A stretch of DNA of 7,848 bases from Dehalococcoidia bacterium. GTDB lineage: Bacteria > Chloroflexota > Dehalococcoidia > GIF9 > AB-539-J10. A program made the position numbers and the translations under genes. The notes below the pieces were generated by a model. It made no database searches, had not been told where the DNA came from, and worked only from the letters and a program-made list of their open reading frames with translations. The stretch spans positions 1 through 7,848 of the forward strand of contig JAUVYX010000034.1 of the NCBI GenBank assembly GCA_030602865.1, in the 5' to 3' direction. Positions 1-5,694 of this stretch are shown one piece after another; position 1 is the stretch's first letter, and every line of letters starts with the position of its first letter.

Positions 1-1273
1 GTTCAGGGGGGATGAATCCTCCTGACGCTCCCCCGGTTTGTACTGCTTTGATGCGTTTATCTCCAGTGATGCCTCCTCCGATATCATAAATCACCTGACG
101 TAGAGAAATTCCAAAAGGAACTTCAATAAGCCCTGTGCGCTTTATTTTCCCAGCCAGGGAAAAGGTTTTAGTGCCCCTGCAATTTTCTGTACCATAGCCA
201 GCGAACCATGTTGCTCCTCGTTGTAAAATCATAGATACATTAGCCAAGGTCTCAACGTTGTTGATATTAGTAGGCTTGTCCCAAATACCAGAGTTGGCAG
301 GAAAAGGAGGGCGAGAACGAGGGATACCTCGCCTTCCCTCTATCGATGCTATCAGCGCTGTCTCTTCGCCACAGACGAAAGCACCAGCACCTTCTTTAAT
401 CTCTATGTCGAAACTGAAATCCGTGCCTAAGATGTTATTCCCCAAAATCCCACATTCCCTCATTTGATCAAGGGCAGTATATAAACGCTCCAATGCCAGG
501 GGATATTCTGCGCGGCAATAGATATAACCTTTGGTAGCACCAATAGCATATGCCCCTATGAGCATGCCTTCTAAAACTCCGTGTGGATCGCCCTCCAAGA
601 CCGAGCGATCCATAAAAGCACCGGGATCTCCCTCATCAGCGTTGCAGACTAAATACTTTTCTTTACCAGGTGCTTTACGACAGAACCCCCATTTCACCCC
701 TGTGGGAAAGCCAGCACCACCACGTCCTCTTAATCCAGATTTCTTCACCTCTTCAATCACTTCCTCAGGACTCATCTTGAGTGCTTTTACAAACCCACTA
801 TAGCCGCTATTGGCAATATAATGATTGATATTAATTGGGTCAATAAAGCCGCAATTCCTCAAAACGATACGAACTTGAGGCTTAAGCATGGCCAAATCGA
901 AAAGGTTTGGGATTCCTTTTACATTTTTATTGCCTACTGATCCTAGAGCAAGATCTGGGCGAGGATCCCCTTTAAGTAAATAATCATCAATAATTTCTGG
1001 TATAAGCTCAGGGGTTACGGAAGCATAATAAATATGGGGTTGCTGTGGCTTTGCAATACAAATTATTGGCTCTGTATAGCATAAGCCAATGCACCCCACC
1101 TGGGTAACCACAGCATCAATGTTGTGTTTTGTTAACTCTTTGTTAATGGCGTCGAGCACATCAAGTGCCCCTGCTGAACGACCACAAGTAGCAGCACCAA
1201 CAAGAATGCGAGTCTCTCCGCAGAGATCTTCCCATTCCGCAATAGCTCTATTCTGAATCTCTTCAAAAGTCAT
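1..1273 (-). CDS. nuoF: NuoF-like NAD(P)H/FMN-binding flavoprotein subunit of a hydrogenase or formate dehydrogenase, 3' end beyond window
   Basis: Reading the minus strand from the ATG at 1273 gives 424 uninterrupted codons to the window edge, so the C-terminus is missing. Residues about 15-100 form a thioredoxin-like [2Fe-2S] domain with Cys18, Cys30, Cys61 and Cys65 (GCIGLC). The NuoF core follows: the NADH-site glycine loop GRGGAGFPTG (183-192), the FMN-site NADEGDPGAF (211-220), CGEETAL (301-307) and the start of an SLBB domain (about 367 onward). The [4Fe-4S] cysteines expected near the C-terminus lie outside the window. Known family role: oxidises or reduces NAD(P)H through FMN and passes electrons to FeS clusters in the cytoplasm. 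The fused N-terminal domain is typical of HydB/HndC-type bifurcating enzymes, not of standard complex I NuoF. It starts 7 nt after the nuoE stop, so the two are surely co-transcribed. The family is certain; which enzyme it serves depends on the gene beyond the left edge. Confidence 0.95.
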   Translation of the reverse strand, partial: MTFEEIQNRAIAEWEDLCGETRILVGAATCGRSAGALDVLDAINKELTKHNIDAVVTQVGCIGLCYTEPIICIAKPQQPHIYYASVTPELIPEIIDDYLLKGDPRPDLALGSVGNKNVKGIPNLFDLAMLKPQVRIVLRNCGFIDPININHYIANSGYSGFVKALKMSPEEVIEEVKKSGLRGRGGAGFPTGVKWGFCRKAPGKEKYLVCNADEGDPGAFMDRSVLEGDPHGVLEGMLIGAYAIGATKGYIYCRAEYPLALERLYTALDQMRECGILGNNILGTDFSFDIEIKEGAGAFVCGEETALIASIEGRRGIPRSRPPFPANSGIWDKPTNINNVETLANVSMILQRGATWFAGYGTENCRGTKTFSLAGKIKRTGLIEVPFGISLRQVIYDIGGGITGDKRIKAVQTGGASGGFIPPE

Positions 1274-1280
1274 TACCTTA

Positions 1281-1730
1281 TTACTGATATAGCCTTAGTA
1301 TTTCTTTTACCCTTTTCGTTGTCATTCTGCTATATACAGTTTTATCCACCACCATAATCGGACTTAAGGCACAACAACCGAAACAAGCAACCGACTCCAG
1401 GTTAAATTTGTAATCTTCAGTGGTCTCCCCTGTCTTGATGCCAAGTTCTCGTTCTACTGCTTCTAATATACGAGGTCCGCCTTGTACATGACAGGAAGTC
1501 CCCAGGCAAACCTTAACGGTATGTCTGCCGCGAGGAGTGAAATAAAATTGAGAATAAAAAGAAGCGACTCCAAAAACTTCGTTTTTTGATATCCTGGCGC
1601 GCTTGGCGACTTCTGAAATAGCCTCTTCACTAATGTAGCCTAATTCTCTTTGAATTTTCTGCAAGATGAGGATTAATGTACCATTTTCCCATTGATGTGT
1701 ACTTAATATCTCTGTTAATTTACCACTCAT
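1281..1730 (-). CDS. nuoE: NuoE-like [2Fe-2S] thioredoxin-fold subunit
   Basis: This 149-residue protein is the usual length for the NuoE/HndA/HydC family. An N-terminal helical part (about 1-60, ending in GVASFYSQF) precedes a thioredoxin-like ferredoxin domain. The four cluster ligands are visible as Cys75-x4-Cys80 (VCLGTSC) and Cys116-x3-Cys120 (CFGCC), the spacing of this family. The role known for the family is to carry the N1a-type [2Fe-2S] cluster beside the FMN of its NuoF partner. That partner is encoded immediately downstream, 7 nt away. The ATG at 1730 fits the family's N-terminus, but there is no clear Shine-Dalgarno sequence before it. A good extended -10 promoter lies about 30 bases upstream. 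The pair probably begins an operon for a hydrogenase or formate dehydrogenase whose catalytic subunit is off the left edge. Confidence 0.95.
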   Translation of the reverse strand: MSGKLTEILSTHQWENGTLILILQKIQRELGYISEEAISEVAKRARISKNEVFGVASFYSQFYFTPRGRHTVKVCLGTSCHVQGGPRILEAVERELGIKTGETTEDYKFNLESVACFGCCALSPIMVVDKTVYSRMTTKRVKEILRLYQ

Positions 1731-1759
1731 TAGTCTAATTGCAAGCTAAAAACTTTGCT

Positions 1760-1788
1760 AGTGTATCATGTATTGAAAGCGAAAACAA
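1760..1788 (-). promoter_or_regulatory. Predicted sigma70-type promoter for nuoE-nuoF
   Basis: On the minus strand TTGTTT (1788-1783) is followed after exactly 17 bases by TACACT (1765-1760). TG stands one base before the -10, making an extended -10 (TGATACACT). Transcription would begin near 1753, about 22 bases before the nuoE ATG. The leader has little purine-rich sequence, matching the weak ribosome binding site. Read by eye from consensus only. Confidence 0.5.
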
Positions 1789-1856
1789 AAAATTGTGCTG
1801 GCCGGGTAAGACTCAATAGAGGTGCTTTCTGCTGATCCTATACAGCTAATATCTAA

Positions 1857-1886
1857 TTGAGTTGTCACATATTTTATTGCTACACT
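1857..1886 (+). promoter_or_regulatory. Possible mutM promoter
   Basis: TTGAGT (1857-1862) and TACACT (1881-1886) are separated by 18 bases, each matching the sigma70 consensus at four of six positions. If real, transcription would begin near 1893, only two or three bases before the mutM ATG, giving an almost leaderless message. No good Shine-Dalgarno precedes that ATG, which fits. The match is weak and a promoter further upstream is possible. Confidence 0.25.
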
Positions 1887-1895
1887 GGATTTCAA

Positions 1896-2702
1896 ATGCC
1901 TGAATTGCCTGAAGTGGAAACTATCAGAACTGAGCTTTTGCCATGGGTGCTTGAGCGACGGTTCGTTGAGGTCAACGTTTTGGATAGCAAACTGGTACAA
2001 GCTCTGCCTGTAGGAGGATTGCAGAGAATGGTCGGACAAAGTGTGCAATCCTTAGAACGCCGTGGTAAGTACCTTATTTTCCGTCTGTCAAATAAGCAAT
2101 CTATGATAATCCATCTCAGAATGACAGGGAGATTATTGGTAGATCCGAGAGAAGTAGATAAGTATGCCAGGGCTATTTTCCTCTTTTCCGGTGGCATGAA
2201 ACTTGTTTTTAGCGATATGCGTCGACTGGGGGTAATTTATTTGGTAGAGGATGCTGAGTCGGTCGTAGGCAGATTAGGCATAGAGCCGTTATCTGATAGC
2301 TTCACTATTGAGCTGCTTCTAAAGCTAATGAAAAAACACCGCATTCCGATAAAAGTAGCTTTGCTTGATCAAAGTATTATTGCTGGTATTGGGAATATGT
2401 ATGCCGACGAGGCACTCTTCACTGCTAAAGTTCATCCCTTGATTTTGACAGATGAATTATCGATGCAGCAGGTGCAGAACCTCTACTATTCAGTTGGCAG
2501 CGTCCTTTCATCAGCAATAAGGAGCAAAGGTGCTAGCATTGATACCTATGTTCGTCCTGATGGAGAGCTTGGCACAGCACAAATACAATTTAAAGTTGCT
2601 CATCGCAAAGGGCAACCATGCTACGTCTGTGGTAGTTCTGTTCAGTGTATCATGCTGCGTGGCAGGGGAAGCTATTTCTGCCCCCGCTGTCAGTCTGCAT
2701 AA
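1896..2702 (+). CDS. mutM: Formamidopyrimidine-DNA glycosylase / AP lyase (Fpg)
   Basis: This 268-residue protein has the family's usual length. It removes 8-oxoguanine and formamidopyrimidines from DNA and then cleaves the abasic site by beta/delta elimination. The start is fixed by chemistry: the ATG at 1896 gives MPELPEVET, so Pro2 becomes the N-terminal nucleophile with Glu3 as acid. The frame is open upstream to a TTG at 1857, which would bury that proline and is rejected. Further signatures are Lys58 (RRGKYL), HLRMTG (73-78), DMRRLG (107-112), the helix-two-turn-helix segment GIGNMYADE (164-172), and a C-terminal zinc finger Cys242-x2-Cys245 with Cys262-x2-Cys265 enclosing Arg257. The position usually occupied by the void-filling Phe (DxRRFG) is Leu111. 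Its 3' end overlaps the convergent lipoprotein gene by 13 bases. Nothing else suggests loss of activity. Confidence 0.97.
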   Translation: MPELPEVETIRTELLPWVLERRFVEVNVLDSKLVQALPVGGLQRMVGQSVQSLERRGKYLIFRLSNKQSMIIHLRMTGRLLVDPREVDKYARAIFLFSGGMKLVFSDMRRLGVIYLVEDAESVVGRLGIEPLSDSFTIELLLKLMKKHRIPIKVALLDQSIIAGIGNMYADEALFTAKVHPLILTDELSMQQVQNLYYSVGSVLSSAIRSKGASIDTYVRPDGELGTAQIQFKVAHRKGQPCYVCGSSVQCIMLRGRGSYFCPRCQSA

Positions 2703-3313
2703 AACTCGAATGCTTCTGGTATTTGTTCCAGGTTAGATAGCTGGGCATCGTCAAATTCATCTTCGACTAACTGTATCTTCAGCTTGTACAATAACTTGTC
2801 GGTTTGCTTGAGATATGTCATCACATGGAAATCTAAGTTCCATAGCACCCCATCGAATGCATAGTACCAATTCCAGTTATCGCTTAGCCTTGTACTATCT
2901 TTTAAAACGATTTCTCCCCACATTTCTTTTGCCTCGTTGATTTGTTGTTGAGCTACTAAATCGATATTAGCTTCAAATTCAATTTTCTCAAGGTCGTAAA
3001 CTTCTACACTTATCATCCCGTGATATGGGGGAGGTGCATGGAAATCTAATATCCCTCTATCGTTATAAAATACATTGTTTTCTATGTACCAATCTTGTGG
3101 GAAATACACAGTATATTTCCATGTATCATTTATTAAAGGAACCAGACCAGGAATAGAAGTATTAGAAGTAAGGGAATTTTGCGGAATACTGGGAACTGGC
3201 TGAGGAGAGGATGGAGGAGGTGTCTTGCAGCCTGCCGCAGGATAGGCTAGTAGAGAAAGGATGATGATAAGCAGCAGCAGAAATTGCCATCTCGAAGAGC
3301 TTGTTATTTTCAT
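2690..3313 (-). CDS. Predicted lipoprotein with PsbP/Mog1-like domain
   Basis: The 207-residue product begins with a basic N-terminus and a hydrophobic stretch (about 11-23), then AAGC with Cys29 as the likely lipidated residue. The -3 position is Ala rather than the common Leu, an acceptable but imperfect lipobox. A Pro/Ser-rich linker (about 31-55) leads to a globular domain of about 145 residues. This domain opens with a 'YTVYFPQDWYI' strand-turn and ends near 'LEQIPEAFEFY', a layout reminiscent of the PsbP/Mog1 fold seen in many small bacterial lipoproteins. That fold assignment is inference from pattern only. The protein should sit on the outer face of the cytoplasmic membrane; its function is unknown. 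The ATG at 3313 has only a weak ribosome binding site. Its 3' end overlaps mutM by 13 bases in convergent orientation, and it lies 61 bases downstream of the cupin gene on the same strand, so read-through from that gene is possible. Confidence 0.85.
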   Translation of the reverse strand: MKITSSSRWQFLLLLIIILSLLAYPAAGCKTPPPSSPQPVPSIPQNSLTSNTSIPGLVPLINDTWKYTVYFPQDWYIENNVFYNDRGILDFHAPPPYHGMISVEVYDLEKIEFEANIDLVAQQQINEAKEMWGEIVLKDSTRLSDNWNWYYAFDGVLWNLDFHVMTYLKQTDKLLYKLKIQLVEDEFDDAQLSNLEQIPEAFEFYAD

Positions 3314-3374
3314 ATCAGTTTAGACCTATCCTGTCGACAAAAAAATTGTCTTGTTTTGCTTTGTCAGGGAGTTA

Positions 3375-3728
3375 CTATTCATTTACTAATTCCCGTTGAG
3401 TATTAACCGCAGGAAAGAAGAATATAAACCTCATTGGTTTCTGGCTGTGATTGGCCAGGAGGTGAGCCTCTGCTGCTGGTGCCAGAATCGCATCGCCAGC
3501 CTCGAGAGTTTGGGTCTCTTTACCGCATATTAGTGTGGCTGTCCCTTCAGCGATAATAATTGCCTCTTCAATCTTATGAGTATGTAAATCGAGGCTCGAG
3601 CCAGGAGATATAATACCTTCACCCAAAGTAACGGCACCTGCTCCTTTTTCCTGGTTGATGAATTGCCTTACTTTAATGCCTGGAGAACGCTGTTGAAACT
3701 CAACGTCTGCGCTTCTGATTACTGTCAT
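3375..3728 (-). CDS. Small single-domain cupin protein
   Basis: The 117-residue product is one cupin barrel. Motif 1 reads G43-x5-H49-x-H51-x3-E55-x6-G62 and motif 2 reads G78-x5-P84-x4-H89-x3-N93. All four usual metal ligands (His49, His51, Glu55, His89) are therefore present, and a bound divalent metal is likely. Cupins this small include isomerases, dioxygenases, sugar or polyketide-modifying enzymes and non-enzymatic binding proteins, so substrate and reaction cannot be told from sequence. The start at 3728 is well supported by AAGGAGG (minus strand, about 3735-3741) at normal spacing. No signal peptide is seen, so it is cytoplasmic. It is transcribed toward the lipoprotein gene and may share its transcript; no convincing promoter was found in the upstream gap. 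Confidence 0.9.
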   Translation of the reverse strand: MTVIRSADVEFQQRSPGIKVRQFINQEKGAGAVTLGEGIISPGSSLDLHTHKIEEAIIIAEGTATLICGKETQTLEAGDAILAPAAEAHLLANHSQKPMRFIFFFPAVNTQRELVNE

Positions 3729-3881
3729 TCTATTCCTCCTTAATTAAACTATGCTGTTTCCCGGTTCATAACTGTACTGCATAAGTATACTATTAGAAAG
3801 GTAGATTCTAGCATAGACAGTCCATAAAATATCCGGTGGTTCATTGAGAAATACAGGCTTGTTGTAGCCGTATCTGACCTG

Positions 3882-3911
3882 GCTCTAAAAAATGGGCCTG
3901 ATTTTAGGAGC
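3882..3911. repeat. Imperfect inverted repeat in the divergent cupin / TIGR04076 gap
   Basis: GCTC+TAAAA (3882-3890) can pair with TTTTA+G+GAGC (3902-3911), nine base pairs with one bulged G and an 11-base loop. It lies about 20 bases upstream of the predicted promoter at 3932, so it could be an operator or a chance hairpin. The rest of the 312-base gap (3729-4040) holds an 8-base palindrome AGTATACT (3784-3791), the predicted promoter and the ribosome binding site, and I see no gene in it. Confidence 0.3.
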
Positions 3912-3931
3912 AGATCGTATTTAAGATGTAA

Positions 3932-3960
3932 TTGACATTCAGTTTAGTATGTTTTAAATT
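3932..3960 (+). promoter_or_regulatory. Predicted sigma70-type promoter for the TIGR04076-like gene
   Basis: A perfect TTGACA (3932-3937) is followed after 17 bases by TAAATT (3955-3960), which matches the -10 consensus at four of six positions. Transcription would start near 3967 and leave a leader of about 75 bases. The leader ends in a strong Shine-Dalgarno AAGGAGGT (4029-4036) before the ATG at 4041. Confidence 0.5.
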
Positions 3961-4040
3961 AAGCTTCTATCTGTGGGATGATCGTTTTCGAATCAGAGTG
4001 AACTGAAAAAACTGAAAATAGATCAAAGAAGGAGGTTTTC

Positions 4041-4349
4041 ATGATAAAAATTAAAATAACAGTGGTAAAAAAATTACATAACAAAGATATCTTTGGTGAT
4101 AAGTCTCCTGTTGAGTTCACCAATAATCCTATATGTGATAAGGTTGAGTTCGGTCAGGAGTTCATAAGTGAGGGAGGGGCCTGTCCCGAAGGTTTTTGTG
4201 CCTGGGCATTTGCTGATATTCAGAGAGATATTACCCATCTTCGTCTCGGTGGTAACTACCCCTGGATAAAGGAACAAGGAACCGTGCTTGCTTGTTGTAC
4301 TGATGGTGTCAGGCCTGTCATATTCAAACTCGAGAGAATTGAGGATTAA
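4041..4349 (+). CDS. TIGR04076 family protein
   Basis: The 102-residue product matches my memory of the TIGR04076 family from start to end. An N-terminal strand KIKITVVK (3-10) is followed by a loop with Cys32, then GACPEGFCAWAFADIQRD (46-63, with Cys48 and Cys53), GGNYPWIKEQG (70-80), and the signature ACCTDGVRPVIF (84-95, adjacent Cys85 and Cys86). The function of the family is not known. Members occur mainly in anaerobes such as Clostridia and Chloroflexota. The cysteine set suggests metal, cofactor or thiol chemistry, but that is inference. There is no signal peptide or membrane segment. It has its own promoter and a strong ribosome binding site, and appears monocistronic, since the next gene faces it. 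The start is unambiguous. Confidence 0.88.
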   Translation: MIKIKITVVKKLHNKDIFGDKSPVEFTNNPICDKVEFGQEFISEGGACPEGFCAWAFADIQRDITHLRLGGNYPWIKEQGTVLACCTDGVRPVIFKLERIED

Positions 4350-4499
4350 TACAGAAGTTCACTGCAATAATTAGTTTAATTGTGAATCAGTGAGCGGAAT
4401 TAATATTGTCTGTAGTTATTATTTAAGGCAGAACTTGCCAGTTAACATATTTACTTGTTGAATTCTGCTGATCAGGCACACTCAAGTACTGATTTTATT

Positions 4500-4530
4500 C
4501 ACTTCGCAGGTAATTCTGCATGCCGAAGTG
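4500..4530. repeat. Inverted repeat between convergent genes
   Basis: CACTTCG (4500-4506) is the exact reverse complement of CGAAGTG (4524-4530). Inside it, CAG (4507-4509) can pair with CTG (4516-4518), leaving an asymmetric bulge. It sits 24 bases beyond the stop of the minus-strand membrane protein gene and 150 bases after the plus-strand gene. No T-run follows the stem on either strand, so it is not a standard intrinsic terminator, though it may protect 3' ends. The rest of 4350-4553 shows nothing clear. Confidence 0.4.
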
Positions 4531-4553
4531 GCGTTCAAATAATCAGAGACAAA

Positions 4554-5300
4554 CTACTTTGAGACTATGGGTGACCTGTTTTCCTGGAAAGGATGGGTTC
4601 TCAAAATCAATGAATAGAGGTATGGATATTTCGATTTTATGTTTTCTACATAACTCAACCAGACGCTGGACAGATGGTCATAGCATCTCTGTATGTCTCC
4701 ACCGAGATGGGCAAGGTCTTTTTCAGGAAGCCCAATAAAATATGGCCTTGCTTCAAGCTCTTCATCAAGGTGAGTAACTGCCCAGAGTAAATCGGTAAAA
4801 GTGTCGTGCTCCAGTAGATTGGGATTACCCAGTAAAGCGAGTGTAAATCGGCGTTTTTGTGATAAAAATATTTTAAGACTATCAAGATCAACATGATGAC
4901 AATCGACATCTATTTTAAGATGATAAGCATATTTTGCAGCTTTCCGAAAATCGTCCTTTGTCCACTTTTCAGAGATATTAAGGTGCTGTGATATCTCTTC
5001 GTGGTTATTGAATTGTTCCAGCAGGCTTTCAAGCAGGTGGTTACCAACTTCGCTGAAGAAGCCTCCTACCACCATATTTAGCTTTTGTAGTTTATCCTGT
5101 CTTTCGCGATGAGCCAAAACTCGTTCGATTATTATCACTACCAACAGTACTTCTAGTGGTAAAAAGGCGAGATCTCCAAGCAGGTAGATGAAAATATGGT
5201 GAATATCATTAAAGATGAGGTAATGAACAGTGTAGCTAATCCCGGAAACAATGAGTAGCGTAAGAGCTATGATTAGAATAAAGTAATTACGCTTAAACAT
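4554..5300 (-). CDS. Unrecognised membrane protein, two N-terminal helices and a cytoplasmic helical domain
   Basis: I do not recognise this 248-residue protein. The short basic start MFKR leads into a hydrophobic helix (about 7-29), a short loop, and a second hydrophobic stretch (about 35-60) carrying Asp43, Glu50 and Glu59 before HRER. The positive-inside pattern places both termini in the cytoplasm. The remaining 185 residues are soluble and mostly helical, with a possible coiled segment after the second helix (about 60-100). His and acidic residues cluster in CHHVDLD (134-140) and in the DTFTDLLWAVTHLDEELE stretch (166-183). No catalytic motif is identifiable. An in-frame TAA lies two codons before the ATG, so the start cannot lie further upstream. 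A GGAGG stands about 14 bases before the ATG, too far for ideal use. The upstream region is an insertion-sequence relic beginning 8 bases away, and no clear promoter was found there. Confidence 0.75.
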   Translation of the reverse strand: MFKRNYFILIIALTLLIVSGISYTVHYLIFNDIHHIFIYLLGDLAFLPLEVLLVVIIIERVLAHRERQDKLQKLNMVVGGFFSEVGNHLLESLLEQFNNHEEISQHLNISEKWTKDDFRKAAKYAYHLKIDVDCHHVDLDSLKIFLSQKRRFTLALLGNPNLLEHDTFTDLLWAVTHLDEELEARPYFIGLPEKDLAHLGGDIQRCYDHLSSVWLSYVENIKSKYPYLYSLILRTHPFQENRSPIVSK

Positions 5301-5307
5301 TATTTAG

Positions 5308-5548
5308 TGGCTTGCCTCCATTGTTTGTGTCTTTTTCAAGTCAGAATTGCAGCCTAAATTGTCTCAAGGGCAGGTGGTCGGTATCCCCGAGCACTATATG
5401 ATCAAACCTGATTGTACTCTCTTTTCCATTGCTCAATCAATATCTTGGCCTCCATTAACGATGTTAATATACCACTCTTCCCATGTATTTCCTTTTTTTA
5501 TTGACCAGGCTGATATTACCACTGGACTAGTTTCTAGAGGGCAGGTCA
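5308..5548 (-). mobile_element. Decayed, internally deleted IS3-family insertion sequence
   Basis: Read on the minus strand from 5548, the segment begins TGACCTGCCCTCTA, like the tip of many IS3-family elements. The opposite end read inward from 5308 is TGGCTTGCCTCCA; the two align at 10 positions with one gap and two transitions among the differences. TTAG occurs on both flanks (5304-5307 and 5550-5553), consistent with a 3-4 bp target duplication. Between the ends are a probable orfA start with a purine-rich site before it (ATG at 5484) and then the C-terminal part of OrfB. About 1 kb expected between these is missing. The element is therefore a dead relic. It fills most of the 394-base gap between the membrane protein gene and the stress protein gene and supplies the DNA just upstream of the former. 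Identification is from memory of the family; exact ends may be off by a base. Confidence 0.7.
5354..5484 (-). pseudogene. Remnant of IS3-family transposase (orfA start joined to orfB C-terminus)
   Basis: From 5473 down, the minus strand encodes SLMEAKILIEQWKREYNQV, then a TGA (5404-5402), then SYSARGYRPPALETI and a TAG at 5356-5354. This lines up with the DDE integrase C-terminus of IS3-family OrfB, where the usual text is '..EAK.LIE.WR.EYN.VRPHSALGYRPPAPE..'. The stop stands at the Arg of RPHSAL (CGA to TGA), and the next two codons show Pro to Ser and His to Tyr. All three are explained by single C-to-T changes. Upstream, ATGGGAAGA (5484-5476) resembles the MGR start common in orfA, implying a large internal deletion near 5465-5475. 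None of the DDE catalytic residues remain except possibly the region of the final Glu helix, so the product cannot function. Confidence 0.72.
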
Positions 5549-5595
5549 ATTAGCAGTCTCTCTCATGGTTTAAGCTATGCATGCTTTTAAAATCT

Positions 5596-5638
5596 TAATT
5601 GCTTGAATTTTCATGATATTAGGGTGATAATTGCTTGA
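5596..5638 (+). repeat. Direct repeats upstream of the universal stress gene
   Basis: TAATTGCTTGA occurs twice without mismatch, at 5596-5606 and 5628-5638, 32 bases apart, about three helical turns. A third, shorter copy of GCTTGAC lies at 5651-5657, inside the promoter spacer. The second copy overlaps the -35 box at 5635. Same-face spacing suggests a regulator binding site, but this is inference and the AT-rich context raises the chance of coincidence. Confidence 0.45.
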
Positions 5639-5663
5639 CAGGCAAATATCGCTTGACTAGAAT
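5635..5663 (+). promoter_or_regulatory. Strong predicted sigma70-type promoter for the universal stress protein gene
   Basis: A perfect TTGACA (5635-5640), a 17-base spacer and TAGAAT (5658-5663, five of six consensus positions) make this the best promoter in the window. Transcription would start near 5670, leaving a leader of about 25 bases that carries the strong Shine-Dalgarno AAGGAGGTG (5681-5689) before the ATG at 5695. Confidence 0.7.
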
Positions 5664-5694
5664 TGCCAAACTTTACCAGTAAGGAGGTGGGGAA

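Noticed and set aside
258..803. Two plus-strand open frames inside the first kilobase
   Set aside because: They run antisense to the clear NuoF-like coding sequence, which explains all the conservation in this stretch.
1758..2197. Minus-strand open frames across the 5' part of mutM
   Set aside because: They are shadows of the Fpg coding sequence, which has all of its catalytic motifs.
3340..3375. GACAA/TTGTC pairing with a run of seven T on the minus strand just after the cupin stop, considered as a terminator
   Set aside because: The T-run lies inside the loop rather than after the stem, so it does not fit an intrinsic terminator.
5347..5553. Plus-strand open frame of 69 codons with TTG start
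   Set aside because: It lies antisense to the insertion-sequence relic, has no ribosome binding site and no recognisable protein features.
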